In this document: positions 7,858 to 16,382 of the stretch, piece by piece
Layout of the letters: each line of letters starts with the position of its first letter
Position numbering within the stretch: position 1 is the stretch's first letter
NCBI GenBank assembly: GCA_003225175.1
Contig: QIBA01000046.1
Location: forward strand, 26,675 to 90,674
Source: Acidobacteriota bacterium
GTDB lineage: Bacteria; Acidobacteriota; Terriglobia; Terriglobales; Acidobacteriaceae
DNA length: 64,000 bases
Direction: 5' to 3'
Position numbers and translations under genes: made by a program
Notes under the pieces: model-generated
Database searches by the model: none
The model's input: only the letters and a program-made list of their open reading frames with translations
Told to the model about the DNA's origin: nothing

Positions 7858-9408
7858 ATGCTCGGGGGTATGCCCTCAAACCAGGAACTGCTCAGCACCG
7901 GCAATGTCGTTGTCCGAGTGAAAGAGTTCCCGCCTTCAAGCACCGAAAATCGTCGGGCTAGGCGCTTCCAACCTGCAATCTCGATTGCTGCGCTCGGCAT
8001 CGTGTCGCTCATTTATGTCGCGTTGCGTTTGCGCCACCTCAGTACGTACTCGCTCTGGTGTGACGAGGCGTTTAGCGTTTTCGTCGCCAGGTCTAGATGG
8101 AGCGATCTCTTACGGCAGCTGGTTGTCGACAGGGTTCACCCGCCGCTTTACTACATGCTGCTCAAGCTCTGGATCTCCACGGTTGGGGCATCTGTTGCGA
8201 GCTTGCGGGGGTTTTCGGTTCTGTTTTCCGTTCTGACTGTGGCGCCGCTTTGGAGTTGCATGAAGCAGATCCGGCTCTCCACCTGGTTGAGAATTGCTTT
8301 GCTGCTCGCAATTGCGTGCAATCCTTTCCTGGTTCTCTATAGCCAGGAAGTACGGATGTACTCCCTGCTCTGCTTTCTTACGGTGTGGTCTTTGGATTTG
8401 TATCTGAAGCAGAAGAGCGATCGTTCCTCCCTACAGATCTTGTGGGGCCTCGTCAATTTGGCTTTGGTGATGGTGCACGTTGCCGGTCTCGCGGTCGTGG
8501 GATGCGAACTCGCGCATGCTGCGCTAGCGCGGAGACAATTCCGAAATCGATTGCTCACTTGCCTGCCTGCCCTGCTCGCACTTTTTGGCTGGGTCGTAGC
8601 AGTAAAGGTTTTTGCTCCCGCTCCGGCGCGAGTCATTCACAACATTTCATGGATTGCGAAACTGACGCCTGCAATCGAATGGAAGACGATCACCCATCTT
8701 CTTGGAAGCACTCTGGGAGCGATAGTGCTGAACCTGCCTATCGCAATAGCGATTTGGGCTCATCGCAAGGTTGAGCGTCGCTTCGCGAGTCTGTTTCTCA
8801 TGCTCTCAGTGGCCACGATCGGCTTCGTTTTTGCCTTCAGCATGATCGTTAAACCGATTTGGCAAGAGCGCTACCTGATCATCGCCGTCATTCCTTACTA
8901 CTTGCTTGCGGGGCACTCGATTCGGCGGATAAACCCAAAATGGGCATTGCGATTTACAGTGGCAGTCGCAGTGGTTGGAACCTTGTCGCTCGAGTATGAC
9001 CTCACGCACCGTCCCGATCGGCCAGTCTTTACCAGCTTCGTAATTCCTGCAGGAGAGCCGATCTTCGCCTCAGACGATCTCGCCGGCGCCCCGCTGGCGA
9101 TCCACCAGTCCTCCGGAGGCTTTCCCGTCCAGGTCATCAAAGCGGTGTTGCCAGCTAAGTCGGCAGGCCTGAGACTCACGGTGCGCGACGTCTCATACTC
9201 GATCGGGGAGCGCGAAGATATCATCGAGCACGGACACGACATCTACGAGCGCGAATTCCTCTACGCATACGATACGACTCCCGATCCTCTGAGCCCACCA
9301 GGATTGTTGCTTTCGAGCCTGGCGTCCTACGGCTGCTCCGAGAAAGAGATAGCTGAGACACGCGGTCAAGGTCGCAAGTTCGTTTTTTTCAAGGTAACGT
9401 GCACATAA
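7858..9408 (+). CDS. GT39-like membrane glycosyltransferase
   Basis: The 516-residue integral membrane protein has about ten helices. The first periplasmic loop carries the DE motif (YSLWCDEAF, Asp69-Glu70) followed by VHPPLYYMLLKLW, the hallmark of GT-C enzymes of family 39/ArnT type that use polyprenyl-phosphate sugars as donors. The C-terminal ~130 residues form a soluble periplasmic domain. The start could also be the ATG 12 bases downstream. There are no sugar-pathway genes nearby, so acceptor and donor are unknown. Confidence 0.8.
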   Translation: MLGGMPSNQELLSTGNVVVRVKEFPPSSTENRRARRFQPAISIAALGIVSLIYVALRLRHLSTYSLWCDEAFSVFVARSRWSDLLRQLVVDRVHPPLYYMLLKLWISTVGASVASLRGFSVLFSVLTVAPLWSCMKQIRLSTWLRIALLLAIACNPFLVLYSQEVRMYSLLCFLTVWSLDLYLKQKSDRSSLQILWGLVNLALVMVHVAGLAVVGCELAHAALARRQFRNRLLTCLPALLALFGWVVAVKVFAPAPARVIHNISWIAKLTPAIEWKTITHLLGSTLGAIVLNLPIAIAIWAHRKVERRFASLFLMLSVATIGFVFAFSMIVKPIWQERYLIIAVIPYYLLAGHSIRRINPKWALRFTVAVAVVGTLSLEYDLTHRPDRPVFTSFVIPAGEPIFASDDLAGAPLAIHQSSGGFPVQVIKAVLPAKSAGLRLTVRDVSYSIGEREDIIEHGHDIYEREFLYAYDTTPDPLSPPGLLLSSLASYGCSEKEIAETRGQGRKFVFFKVTCT

Positions 9409-9429
9409 CTTCTGTGCAGGCAGGCTCGT

Positions 9430-10062
9430 TTACGGAAGGTTCACCAAGCCATTGCGAATGGCGTAGACGACGAGTTCGGCGGTCTTATGCAGGCCAAGCG
9501 CATTCATGATATTCGCCCGATGCACTGCCACGGTGTTGACGCTCAGGTCGAGGTCGCTTGCGATCTCCTTGTTCGATTTGCCCATCGCAATCAGTTGAAG
9601 AACCTCAAGCTCGCGACTGGTGAGTCCGCCTGCGCGCTCTCCTCTTAACGTTTCAGTCCGTTTTAGCTGCGGGTCGAGCACGACATTTCCGTCAAGAACT
9701 CGGCGGATAGCGGCAGCCAGGTCGAGATCCGAAGCGTTCTTCAGAATGTAGCCACGGGCTCCGGCTTCGAGAGATTGGCGAACGAGCGTTTCTTCCGAAT
9801 GCATGCTTAGCATGAGAACCGCTGTGTCGGGTAACGCCTCGATGATCTTTCGCGTTGCTGTGATGCCGCTCTCGCCTTGCAAGGCGCAATCCATGAGGAT
9901 GACCTGCGGTCTGAGCTTTCCCGCAAGTTGCACGGCTTCCCCGCCACTGCTGGCCTCGCCAACGACTTGCATATCGCTCTCGTCTTCCAGCATACGTCGG
10001 AAGCCGCGACGGACAAGGCTATGATCGTCGACCAGAAGAACGGAGATCTTGTTTTTGGTCAT
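9430..10062 (-). CDS. NarL/FixJ-family response regulator
   Basis: The receiver domain spans residues ~6-120 with Asp12/Asp13, phospho-acceptor Asp58 (VILMDCAL), Ser86 and Lys108. A LuxR-type helix-turn-helix follows at ~145-205 (LTSRELEVLQLIAMGKSNKE, then LDLSVNTVAVHRANIMNALG). The length of 210 residues is typical. It lies 42 bases downstream of a histidine kinase gene on the same strand and is its probable partner, acting as a DNA-binding transcription regulator. Confidence 0.95.
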   Translation of the reverse strand: MTKNKISVLLVDDHSLVRRGFRRMLEDESDMQVVGEASSGGEAVQLAGKLRPQVILMDCALQGESGITATRKIIEALPDTAVLMLSMHSEETLVRQSLEAGARGYILKNASDLDLAAAIRRVLDGNVVLDPQLKRTETLRGERAGGLTSRELEVLQLIAMGKSNKEIASDLDLSVNTVAVHRANIMNALGLHKTAELVVYAIRNGLVNLP

Positions 10063-10104
10063 TCAGCTTCGAATTTGGGTTTGCTTCTCTGCGAGGCTCG
10101 CATT

Positions 10105-11463
10105 TTAGCCAACGTGCTCTGGCTCCTTATTGGCCTCGGCACTCGCAGTTCGTGGTACTCGCAGCTTTACCAGAGTCCCTCCTTCCGCAGGCTGCGTGAA
10201 GCTTAACTGCGCATCAATGAGCTGTGCGCGTTCTCGCATTCCTACGAGGCCTATACCGCGCGTCCCATTCGATCTGGCTAGTCCTCGACCGTGATCTTCA
10301 ATTTCGAGCTCGAGTGCATCGGCGAGAAAACGCAGACGCACCCACGCGCGCTGAGCTCCTGAGTGCCGCTTCACATTGTTCAGCGCTTCCTGTACGACCC
10401 GGTAAATGTGAACTCCGGCACTGCGGGGGACTTCAAATGCGCTCCCGGATTTTTCATAGGAGATGGCAATCCCGGTCTGACGCTCGACTGTAGGCAGATA
10501 CCAGTCGAGGCTTTGCTCGAGGCCGGCTTCGTCGAGCATCACGGGGTGCAACGCTTGCGAGAGCGTGCGTACTTTGTTCAGCGCCGATTGCGCGACGTCG
10601 CGAATTTCGCGCAAGCTCTCATTCAGTTCCGCATCGGGATTTCGCTTCGCGGCGCGCGTGAGCATGGCTCCGAGCGCAGTGAGTATCTGCCCGAATTCGT
10701 CGTGAAGTTCGCGGGAGACATAGCTGAGCGTCGACTCTTGGGTTGAGATCAATTTTTGGGCCAGGTCACTGCGTTGCTCGGAAAGCGTGGCCAGCCGGTG
10801 AAAAAGTTCGCGATTCGACCGGATCAGCAACACGCTGGTAAGCACGATGGCCGCGAGGGCTGCGATGAGAAACGTATATGCCTGTCTTTCAACTCTGCGA
10901 TAAATGTCGTTTACTCGCTCTGCGGCTTGCTTCTCGCTCTCATTGTTCTCTACCAGCAAGCGAGCTACGGCGATGCTCAGCGCCGCTTCGCGAGCTTGAA
11001 GCGACTGACTTATTTGCAGGCGAGCCTCCTCTTCCTTGCCGTTGCGCGACAGATCGAAGACGTGATCGAGAGCTTCCCAGAATTGTGCGACAGAACTTTC
11101 AAGGTACTGATGCTGCTCAGCAGTGCGCGTTGCGACGGAAACCGCTTGCTCCCGCTTCATTCCGTCTTCGAGATCGGTACGCAGCCGTTGGAATTGTCCC
11201 TGGAAGGCTTTTACGGGATAGTGCTCTGTGTTGTCGAGCACATCGCGCATTCCCAAAGCGATACTGTTCAGCGTGTTCTGAATTCGTAACAACTGCAGCG
11301 AGTCCATCCGATTTCGCTCAGTAATGGACGTTTGCAGCTCGCGCAAGCCAGAGATCTGCCGGGTCACATACCAGGAATATGCGACGACTACCGCCAGCGT
11401 GATAGCGAGTCCCACCAGTAGTCCGGCCGTAGCTGAGCGCGGGCTTGCGTAAGACTGAGCCAC
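10105..11463 (-). CDS. Membrane histidine kinase (HisKA_3 type)
   Basis: The 452-residue protein has one helix near residues 12-33, a ~160-residue extracytoplasmic sensor resembling a four-helix chemoreceptor-like bundle, and a second helix near 198-214. The dimerisation/phosphoacceptor box is SRELHDEFGQ with His254. The HATPase domain shows VVQEALNNVKRHS (N box) and DHGRGL with GIGLVGMRERA (G boxes). It starts with GTG directly after the TAA of the upstream lipoprotein gene, so the three genes form an operon ending with the regulator at 9430. The signal is unknown; the lipoprotein may feed it. Confidence 0.93.
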   Translation of the reverse strand: MAQSYASPRSATAGLLVGLAITLAVVVAYSWYVTRQISGLRELQTSITERNRMDSLQLLRIQNTLNSIALGMRDVLDNTEHYPVKAFQGQFQRLRTDLEDGMKREQAVSVATRTAEQHQYLESSVAQFWEALDHVFDLSRNGKEEEARLQISQSLQAREAALSIAVARLLVENNESEKQAAERVNDIYRRVERQAYTFLIAALAAIVLTSVLLIRSNRELFHRLATLSEQRSDLAQKLISTQESTLSYVSRELHDEFGQILTALGAMLTRAAKRNPDAELNESLREIRDVAQSALNKVRTLSQALHPVMLDEAGLEQSLDWYLPTVERQTGIAISYEKSGSAFEVPRSAGVHIYRVVQEALNNVKRHSGAQRAWVRLRFLADALELEIEDHGRGLARSNGTRGIGLVGMRERAQLIDAQLSFTQPAEGGTLVKLRVPRTASAEANKEPEHVG

Positions 11464-11985
11464 TTACCTGCCTGCGAGTGAAAGATAGTAAGGACCGACA
11501 TACAACCGGGCGGATCCATCAGCAGCCGAGATCACTTGCAGCGGCTTCACCGGGCGCAAGTTCTCCTGCTTCTCCGTGGGAAGCTCTGCCAGTTTCTCTC
11601 CACCAAGGTTGTAGACATATACCGTGACAGAGTCCCCATTCTTTTTTTGACCTATGGCGTAAGCTCCGGCGTCGAGATTCTTGTTGCCAAGCGTGAATCT
11701 GCTTTGCGAGAGCAGGACGCCGGCATACTTCTCTTGATACGCAGAGCTGTACCCGGCCGTGTCGATCAAACTCGCCAGCAGGATTTTTCCATTCGGGAGT
11801 TGAACCAGAGCTGCGTTGCGTTGCTGCGTGGGGACATTCTCACCGTCGATGAAAACCGTCGCGGGAAGCAGCTGCTGGAGCCGCTGTTCCGAAACCAGAA
11901 CGACGCCCGTGGTGCTTGCGTTCTGTGCTCCGCAAGCCGCAAGCAACACCACCATGCAAATTACAATTCTCTTCGCGTGTTTCAT
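11464..11985 (-). CDS. Predicted lipoprotein upstream of a two-component pair
   Basis: The start at 11985 is chosen because GAGGTGAG precedes that ATG and gives a short lipoprotein signal (KRIVICMVVLLAACG, lipobox LAAC). An in-frame start 7 codons upstream is possible. The mature ~155 residues are soluble, with a repeated theme of short beta segments (GKILLASLIDTAGYSS, ...GDSVTVYVYNL...). I know no named domain. The stop TAA is immediately followed by the GTG of the histidine kinase, so the proteins are coupled. It may be a sensory accessory in the envelope. Confidence 0.65.
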   Translation of the reverse strand: MKHAKRIVICMVVLLAACGAQNASTTGVVLVSEQRLQQLLPATVFIDGENVPTQQRNAALVQLPNGKILLASLIDTAGYSSAYQEKYAGVLLSQSRFTLGNKNLDAGAYAIGQKKNGDSVTVYVYNLGGEKLAELPTEKQENLRPVKPLQVISAADGSARLYVGPYYLSLAGR

Positions 11986-12142
11986 CTCACCTCGGCAACT
12001 GAACACCAGGACAAGCGCACTAGTCCGAACGAATCGGGCCAGCAGTATCTAATCGTTTTAAATTAGGGAGCACGATACTACAAAAACACTATGGAAGGGT
12101 CGCAGGCAAATCGCTAGATTGTAGTCACCCTATCGAATCGAT

Positions 12143-12168
12143 CCCGCCGCAAACGGCGGGAATTTTTT
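12143..12168 (+). terminator. Plus-strand intrinsic terminator between two minus-strand genes
   Basis: CCCGCCG (12143-12149) and CGGCGGG (12154-12160) form a 7-bp GC stem with a CAAA loop, followed on the + strand by AA and seven T. Both flanking genes are on the minus strand, so this terminator serves an unannotated + transcript, or read-through from the antisense of 9.4-12 kb. Confidence 0.75.
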
Positions 12169-12179
12169 TGTCCAGCCTG

Positions 12180-12204
12180 GAGATGCAGCATGCTGCGTCT
12201 CTAC
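12180..12204. repeat. Dispersed palindrome, copy 2
   Basis: GAGATGCAGCATGCTGCGTC and the trailing TCTAC match the palindrome at 54966 except for one base in the left arm and loss of the outermost left bases. It lies 3 bases beyond the 3' end of the TlpA-like gene. Confidence 0.75.
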
Positions 12205-12206
12205 CT

Positions 12207-12755
12207 TCAATACCTCTTCACCCGCTCCGTGGGCGCCGGACCGTTCTTCCCATTCAAAAGCCAATCCACGGCTTGTTTGACATCCTCTTCGTGGGCTTCG
12301 CCATTGATGGCGCGGACGATCTCCCCTTTGTCGTCGATGATCAGCGTTGCGGGGACCACGTTGGTGCCGGACAGTTGCTCAAGGAGATCGACGTCCGCTC
12401 CTACTAAAACTGGCAAGCTAAGCTTTTGTTGCGCCACAAAATCGCGAACTGCTTCGAGCTTCCTTTGCTCGTCAATGGATGCCAACACGAAGGCGACATT
12501 CTGCGCGGCATATTGATCAGCCATTTTCCCTAAACGTGGAAGTTCTTCCTTGCACGGCCCGCACCAGGTAGCCCAGAAATTCAGTACCACGATCCGTCCC
12601 TGGTAATCGCCAAGTCGGGCCTTGTTGCCCTGGAGATTTCGCAGCGTGAGCTTCCGAACGTTCTTTGCAGCGAAGGCAGAAGCAGCGAAAATCAGGAGCA
12701 GAGCGATTACATAAGCGGCGACTACGCGCCGAAGCCTGGATTGCATGGTTCCCAA
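12207..12755 (-). CDS. TlpA-like thioredoxin-fold thiol-disulfide oxidoreductase
   Basis: The 182-residue protein has an N-terminal signal or anchor (VVAAYVIALLLIFAASAFAA) and one thioredoxin domain. The active site is WATWCGPC (Cys65, Cys68), the cis-Pro loop is GTNVVPATLIID, and an insertion typical of TlpA/ResA proteins follows the active-site helix. It acts outside the membrane, reducing disulfides, for example in cytochrome c maturation or copper-centre assembly. No partner genes of those pathways are adjacent. An alternative start at the fourth codon (Met) is possible. Confidence 0.9.
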   Translation of the reverse strand: MGTMQSRLRRVVAAYVIALLLIFAASAFAAKNVRKLTLRNLQGNKARLGDYQGRIVVLNFWATWCGPCKEELPRLGKMADQYAAQNVAFVLASIDEQRKLEAVRDFVAQQKLSLPVLVGADVDLLEQLSGTNVVPATLIIDDKGEIVRAINGEAHEEDVKQAVDWLLNGKNGPAPTERVKRY

Positions 12756-12869
12756 TGTACAGGCAGTCCCAATAGTGCATTTGCATTATTGTTCGCGCCA
12801 GCTACATACGATGTACTTCCGCATCGCAGACTTGGGCTCAAGATCTGATTTCTGTAGTCCGGAGTTCTT

Positions 12870-13964
12870 ATGACGCGCGCCTTTGCTCGCCGCCTCCTGA
12901 AGGTTTTTGCGATTCTTGCTGGCTTGCTTCCGCTGTTGGCCTTCTCAACCATGGCTTTTGGACAAGGCTGCGTCGCGGCGCATACGGAACAGCCGCTGAT
13001 TTCTGGTCTGGACCCGACAAATCAGCAGCAGACCTTTCATGGACGCGACTGGGCAGACAGACTTCACAATTTGACGATAAGCGTCGGATTCCGCACTTAC
13101 AGCTCTTATGCGCACTACATTGGAACGGATTACCAAGTGCGTCGCGCCATCCTGCACAATCAGGTGCAGAATCACGTCAATCTGTACGATCTTTCCTTCA
13201 ATTACCAGTTCAGTCCGCGGTTCAGCATCATCGGCGACATTCCCGCTATGACCGGGACACGCCATCAGCAGGGCAACGTAAACGTCTCTCGCGTGGGCGG
13301 CATTGGCGACATATTTCTGGGCGTGCAGGGGTGGGTATTTCGTCCGCCGACAGAGAGTCACGGCAACGTAGCTATCTCTGCATCTCTCAAATTACCCACC
13401 GGCATCAACGATGCACAAGGGACCACGATTCTTTCCAACGGCACAACGCAGCTTCGGAATTTCGATCAATCCCTTCAGCCTGGCGATGGAAGTTGGGGAT
13501 TCACGCTGGCGACACAGGCATATCGCCAAACCTATTTCCATACAATGCTCTACTTCACCGGCTCGTGGCTGTTTAATCCACGCGACACCAATGGCGTGAA
13601 GACATTCCGCAGCGCTCCGCACGAAGACGTTATGTCGGTGAGCGATCAATACTTGTGGCGTGGAGGTTTTTCGCACAATGTGCCGAAGCTTCGCTATTTA
13701 GCGCTTAGTCTCGGCGGAAGGATGGAAGGAGTTCCGGTGCGCGATGCATTCGGAGCCAGCAATGGTTTCCGGCGTCCGGGATATGTGATTTCGATTGAGC
13801 CGGGCCTGGCGCTTTCATACCGGAACAATTCGTTAAACGTAAGCGCTCCCTGGGCGATGGAGAGAAATCGCAAGATCAGCACCTCCGATATCCAGAACCA
13901 CACGCACGGAGATGCTGCCTTCGCCGACTACACAATCATTGCCAGCTACTCACGTCATTTCTAG
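12870..13964 (+). CDS. Outer-membrane beta-barrel protein, unknown substrate
   Basis: The 364-residue product has a long signal peptide (LLKVFAILAGLLPLLAFSTMAFG). The mature chain is made of alternating amphipathic strands (LTISVGFRTYSSYAHYIG, LYDLSFNYQFSPRFSIIGDI, GNVAISASLKLPTG...) and ends in a terminal aromatic (YSRHF), as needed for Bam-dependent insertion. It resembles transporter-like barrels found next to metal or fatty-acid systems, but I cannot name a family. Its last 29 bases overlap the 3' end of the convergent regulator gene. Confidence 0.7.
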   Translation: MTRAFARRLLKVFAILAGLLPLLAFSTMAFGQGCVAAHTEQPLISGLDPTNQQQTFHGRDWADRLHNLTISVGFRTYSSYAHYIGTDYQVRRAILHNQVQNHVNLYDLSFNYQFSPRFSIIGDIPAMTGTRHQQGNVNVSRVGGIGDIFLGVQGWVFRPPTESHGNVAISASLKLPTGINDAQGTTILSNGTTQLRNFDQSLQPGDGSWGFTLATQAYRQTYFHTMLYFTGSWLFNPRDTNGVKTFRSAPHEDVMSVSDQYLWRGGFSHNVPKLRYLALSLGGRMEGVPVRDAFGASNGFRRPGYVISIEPGLALSYRNNSLNVSAPWAMERNRKISTSDIQNHTHGDAAFADYTIIASYSRHF

Positions 13965-14526
13965 GAGAGCCGCGACGCGCAGGTCCTTTGCGCTTGCGGG
14001 AGTAACTTCCGTATTGCCGCAGTTTGCGGTACAGCGTGGTTTTGCCGATCGAGAGCAGGCGGGCAGCTTTGACCTTGTCTCCTTCCGCCTGCGCCATGGC
14101 GTCTTCGATGGCTCGCCGCTCCAGCTGTTCTAATGTGGGAATCGACGGCTGGAATTTTAGAGATCTATCCAGTGCCTGCTCGATCGATTTCTGCAGCGCC
14201 TGCACATCCAGGGGCTTCTCGAGATAATCGAAAAATCCAGCTTTGATCGCGCGAACGGCCGCTGCGGTGCTGGCTTTTTCTTGCAATAGGATGACTTCAA
14301 TTCTGGCGGATTTAGCCTTGATTTGCGGAAGCAGGTCCGGAGGATCTGAAATCGTATTCGCATCCAGGAGTGCGACGGAAAATTCGCCACGCTGAATCAT
14401 CGAAAGAGCAGAATCGCGGCCGGATACAACAGCCAACTCGCAATGCAAATTTTCAGCGAGATCGCGGCAGAGCGTTCGAGTCCGTTCATCGGAGTCAGCA
14501 AGTAAGAGCTCGGGTTTGCGTTCCAC
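13936..14526 (-). CDS. Response regulator with Fis-type helix-turn-helix
   Basis: The 196 residues comprise a receiver-like domain (1-~120, Asp55 in VALLDANT, Lys104 in YLEKP) and a Fis/NtrC-type DNA-binding helix-turn-helix (LEQLERRAIEDAMAQAEG, then KVKAARLLSIGKTTLYRKL). The N-terminal acidic pair is reduced (LLLADSDE). There is no AAA+ domain, so it resembles PrrA/RegA-type or ActR-type regulators. The C-terminal tail is basic. It has no adjacent kinase. It diverges from the large structured non-coding region upstream, whose first inverted repeat lies ~150 bases from its start. Confidence 0.85.
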   Translation of the reverse strand: MERKPELLLADSDERTRTLCRDLAENLHCELAVVSGRDSALSMIQRGEFSVALLDANTISDPPDLLPQIKAKSARIEVILLQEKASTAAAVRAIKAGFFDYLEKPLDVQALQKSIEQALDRSLKFQPSIPTLEQLERRAIEDAMAQAEGDKVKAARLLSIGKTTLYRKLRQYGSYSRKRKGPARRGSPRNDVSSWQ

Positions 14527-14677
14527 GTGTTGGCTTCGTCCCGGATAAGCTTCGCGCCGCGCGCGGAGGAGTCTAGAAAATAGCTAGCTATCATCGCGTG
14601 GATTGAAGGGTTCTCTGCTTCGAAGGCAAGTTTGTTCGGAAAACCGTACAAAGAACATTTCCGGGAACTTGGGCCCC

Positions 14678-14749
14678 ATTTCCGCACAGCTTAGAGTGCA
14701 ATATCGAGGCGTAATATCGCCAAGATCGCACACTAAGCTGTGCAGAAAT
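14678..14749. repeat. Long imperfect inverted repeat upstream of the Fis-type regulator
   Basis: Arms 14678-14694 and 14733-14749 are complementary at 16 of 17 positions; the core GCACAGCTTAG/CTAAGCTGTGC is perfect. The loop holds a further GTGC/GCAC pairing and two AATATCG words. It could be an operator or hairpin for the regulator at 13936, the first domain of the large RNA that follows, or a small repeat element. Confidence 0.6.
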
Positions 14750-14833
14750 TCTCGCGCTCACGCCTTTTCCACCCGACTCCACAAGACGGACTACTTTTAA
14801 ACAGGAAACCCACAAAATCGGATCGTATTTCCC

Positions 14834-16382
14834 TTGCTCCCATCTGCGAAAGGAGTAAATTCCCTAACACGCGAGCGTGAGATGTCCTGAATCGCTCGAG
14901 CCTGAGTTTCAAAGTTGAGATCTCCGTCAGGGGATGGAAGTTTGAAACAGTCGGTTGAGGCCCGCAGTTTCGTCGGAGAGGAACAGGCCGTAAGGTCGGT
15001 TCTGACGCGAGACGGAGCCGAGAGTTTCAATCGAGCAAGGACTGGTCGCAAACAACGAAAGTTGGAAAGCGATCGGTTGCTGAAATCGAAGATGCAGATG
15101 GGTCAGCAAACGGCGGCAGCGAGAGCTGTCAGCGGGTGCAAGGAATCAGGCGGCGAATAACCGCTTGAGACCGGAAGCCAACGGAATCGCATTGCAGGCG
15201 CAGTTCAAAAGACTGCGAACACAACGCTAGGAAAGTCGAAGGCGCAAGTTTTCGATATCCGAAAGTTCCGGCAGGCTGAGAGCGGGTTGAGGCTTCGCGG
15301 CTTCAGCCTGCGAGAACAAGGCGGCGTAAGTCGGCGAGTTCGTCAGCTTGGAAGCATGAGGATCGGCGAAAGCTGAGCTTCATGTGGGAAAGCGCTAGAG
15401 GGCAACCGAAGTGCATTCCTCAAAGATTCTGCAGGCGTAAGAGATCAGCACTGTGAAAGGAAGCGTTGAATTAGGCGCAAGCTCAATTCAAGACTTCTGC
15501 ATCACAGCCAGGTTGCCGGTGCTGTCGGCGTAAGTGCGACGGCAGGTTGCAATAGTGCTGGAAACAGTCATTGCAACAGATTCGATGTTCCCGAAAGGGA
15601 ACACGCGAGTAGCAGCCCGCAAGGGCGAGTTGCATGAGCAGATTGCGGAAGCGTTCTGCTGATCACGGCAATCAAATCGCAACCCAGCGCATGGCGTAAG
15701 TCAAAGCGGGTTTTGCGGTTGTCAGTCGGCCGAAGGCATCCCGGCGCGCCCGGGACGAGGGCGGCGATTGATGACGGCTTCGCCGAAACTGAATCCAGGT
15801 TCGCCTGGAATCGGAAATTCAGGGACGAAGCTGTTCGAGAAGTCCAAGCATGAGGAACCATTTGGCGTGAGTCGAGTGCGGAATCATGCAGGCAAAAGCC
15901 CGGTTGACCTGAACAGCGTGGCGCAAGTCACGACGGACAATCGGCGAAAGACCAACTGTGATGCTGGGTGAGCGAAAGCTCATCTGCAATCCAGATGGCT
16001 TGCAAGACTGGGCGTCCTTCGGCGGCGAAAGCTGCTGGACAGATAGGCCAGCCTAGAGACCACAGAACACCGGAGATGAAAGTCTTCGGATCGTCTGTGG
16101 CCCTATCTCAAACCCGAGAGGGTGAGGGATAACAAAGAGCAGCAATCGGTGGACGGCCTGTCGAAATCAGGCAACAGGCTTCGCTCCTCGGGCACTCGCA
16201 GGAAGACGTCGCAAGGCGGGTTCCAGCGTAAAGCTTCCGGTAACGGAAGGGGGCACGATGGGTGACAAATTCACCAGATTGTGTGAGCAGCCGGTTTTGG
16301 CAACAGAGTCGGCCAGTTCCAAAGAGGACATCTCACCACCTTCCACGGCCTGCATTCGCAAGAATGCAGGCCGTGATTGTTT
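14834..16382 (+). ncRNA. Putative giant structured non-coding RNA (~1.5 kb), class unknown
   Basis: No protein-like reading frame exists here, but the + strand holds about twenty hairpins capped by GNRA loops. Examples by loop position: GTAA 14990, GAGA 15121, GCAA 15244, GAAA 15368, GCAA 15477, GAAA 15593, GGAA 15647, GCAA 15923, GAAA 15974, GAAA 16027, GAAA 16078, GTAA 16240; a TTCG loop sits at 15800. Several are nested in longer helices, such as 16041-16047 with 16102-16108 and 16060-16066 with 16094-16100. A perfect 12-bp helix joins 14877-14888 to 16325-16336, closing the whole molecule, and a 14-bp terminator follows 7 bases later. GNRA loops appear only on this strand, which sets the direction. 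The 5' end is uncertain (between ~14750 and 14877). I cannot match it to GOLLD, ROOL, OLE, RNase P or group II introns from memory. Confidence 0.82.
16344..16382 (+). terminator. Terminator of the giant RNA
   Basis: A perfect 14-bp stem (16344-16357 with 16362-16375) with a GCAA loop is followed by ATTGTTT. It lies 7 bases after the closing helix of the structured RNA. The stem is stronger than needed for intrinsic termination and shares the GNRA style of the RNA body. Confidence 0.8.

Noticed and set aside
14915..15160. Short open frames in the structured region (for example 14915-15160 +, 15568-15861 -)
   Set aside because: Their translations are dominated by Arg/Ser/Gln with no motif, and they cross strong RNA stems. 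They look like chance frames in a GC-rich non-coding RNA.
14834..16382. Group II intron, RNase P RNA or rRNA fragment
   Set aside because: There is no maturase frame, no domain V-like hairpin, no RNase P core (GAGGAAAGTCC with its partner) and no rRNA consensus. The GNRA-rich design and closing helix do not fit these classes.
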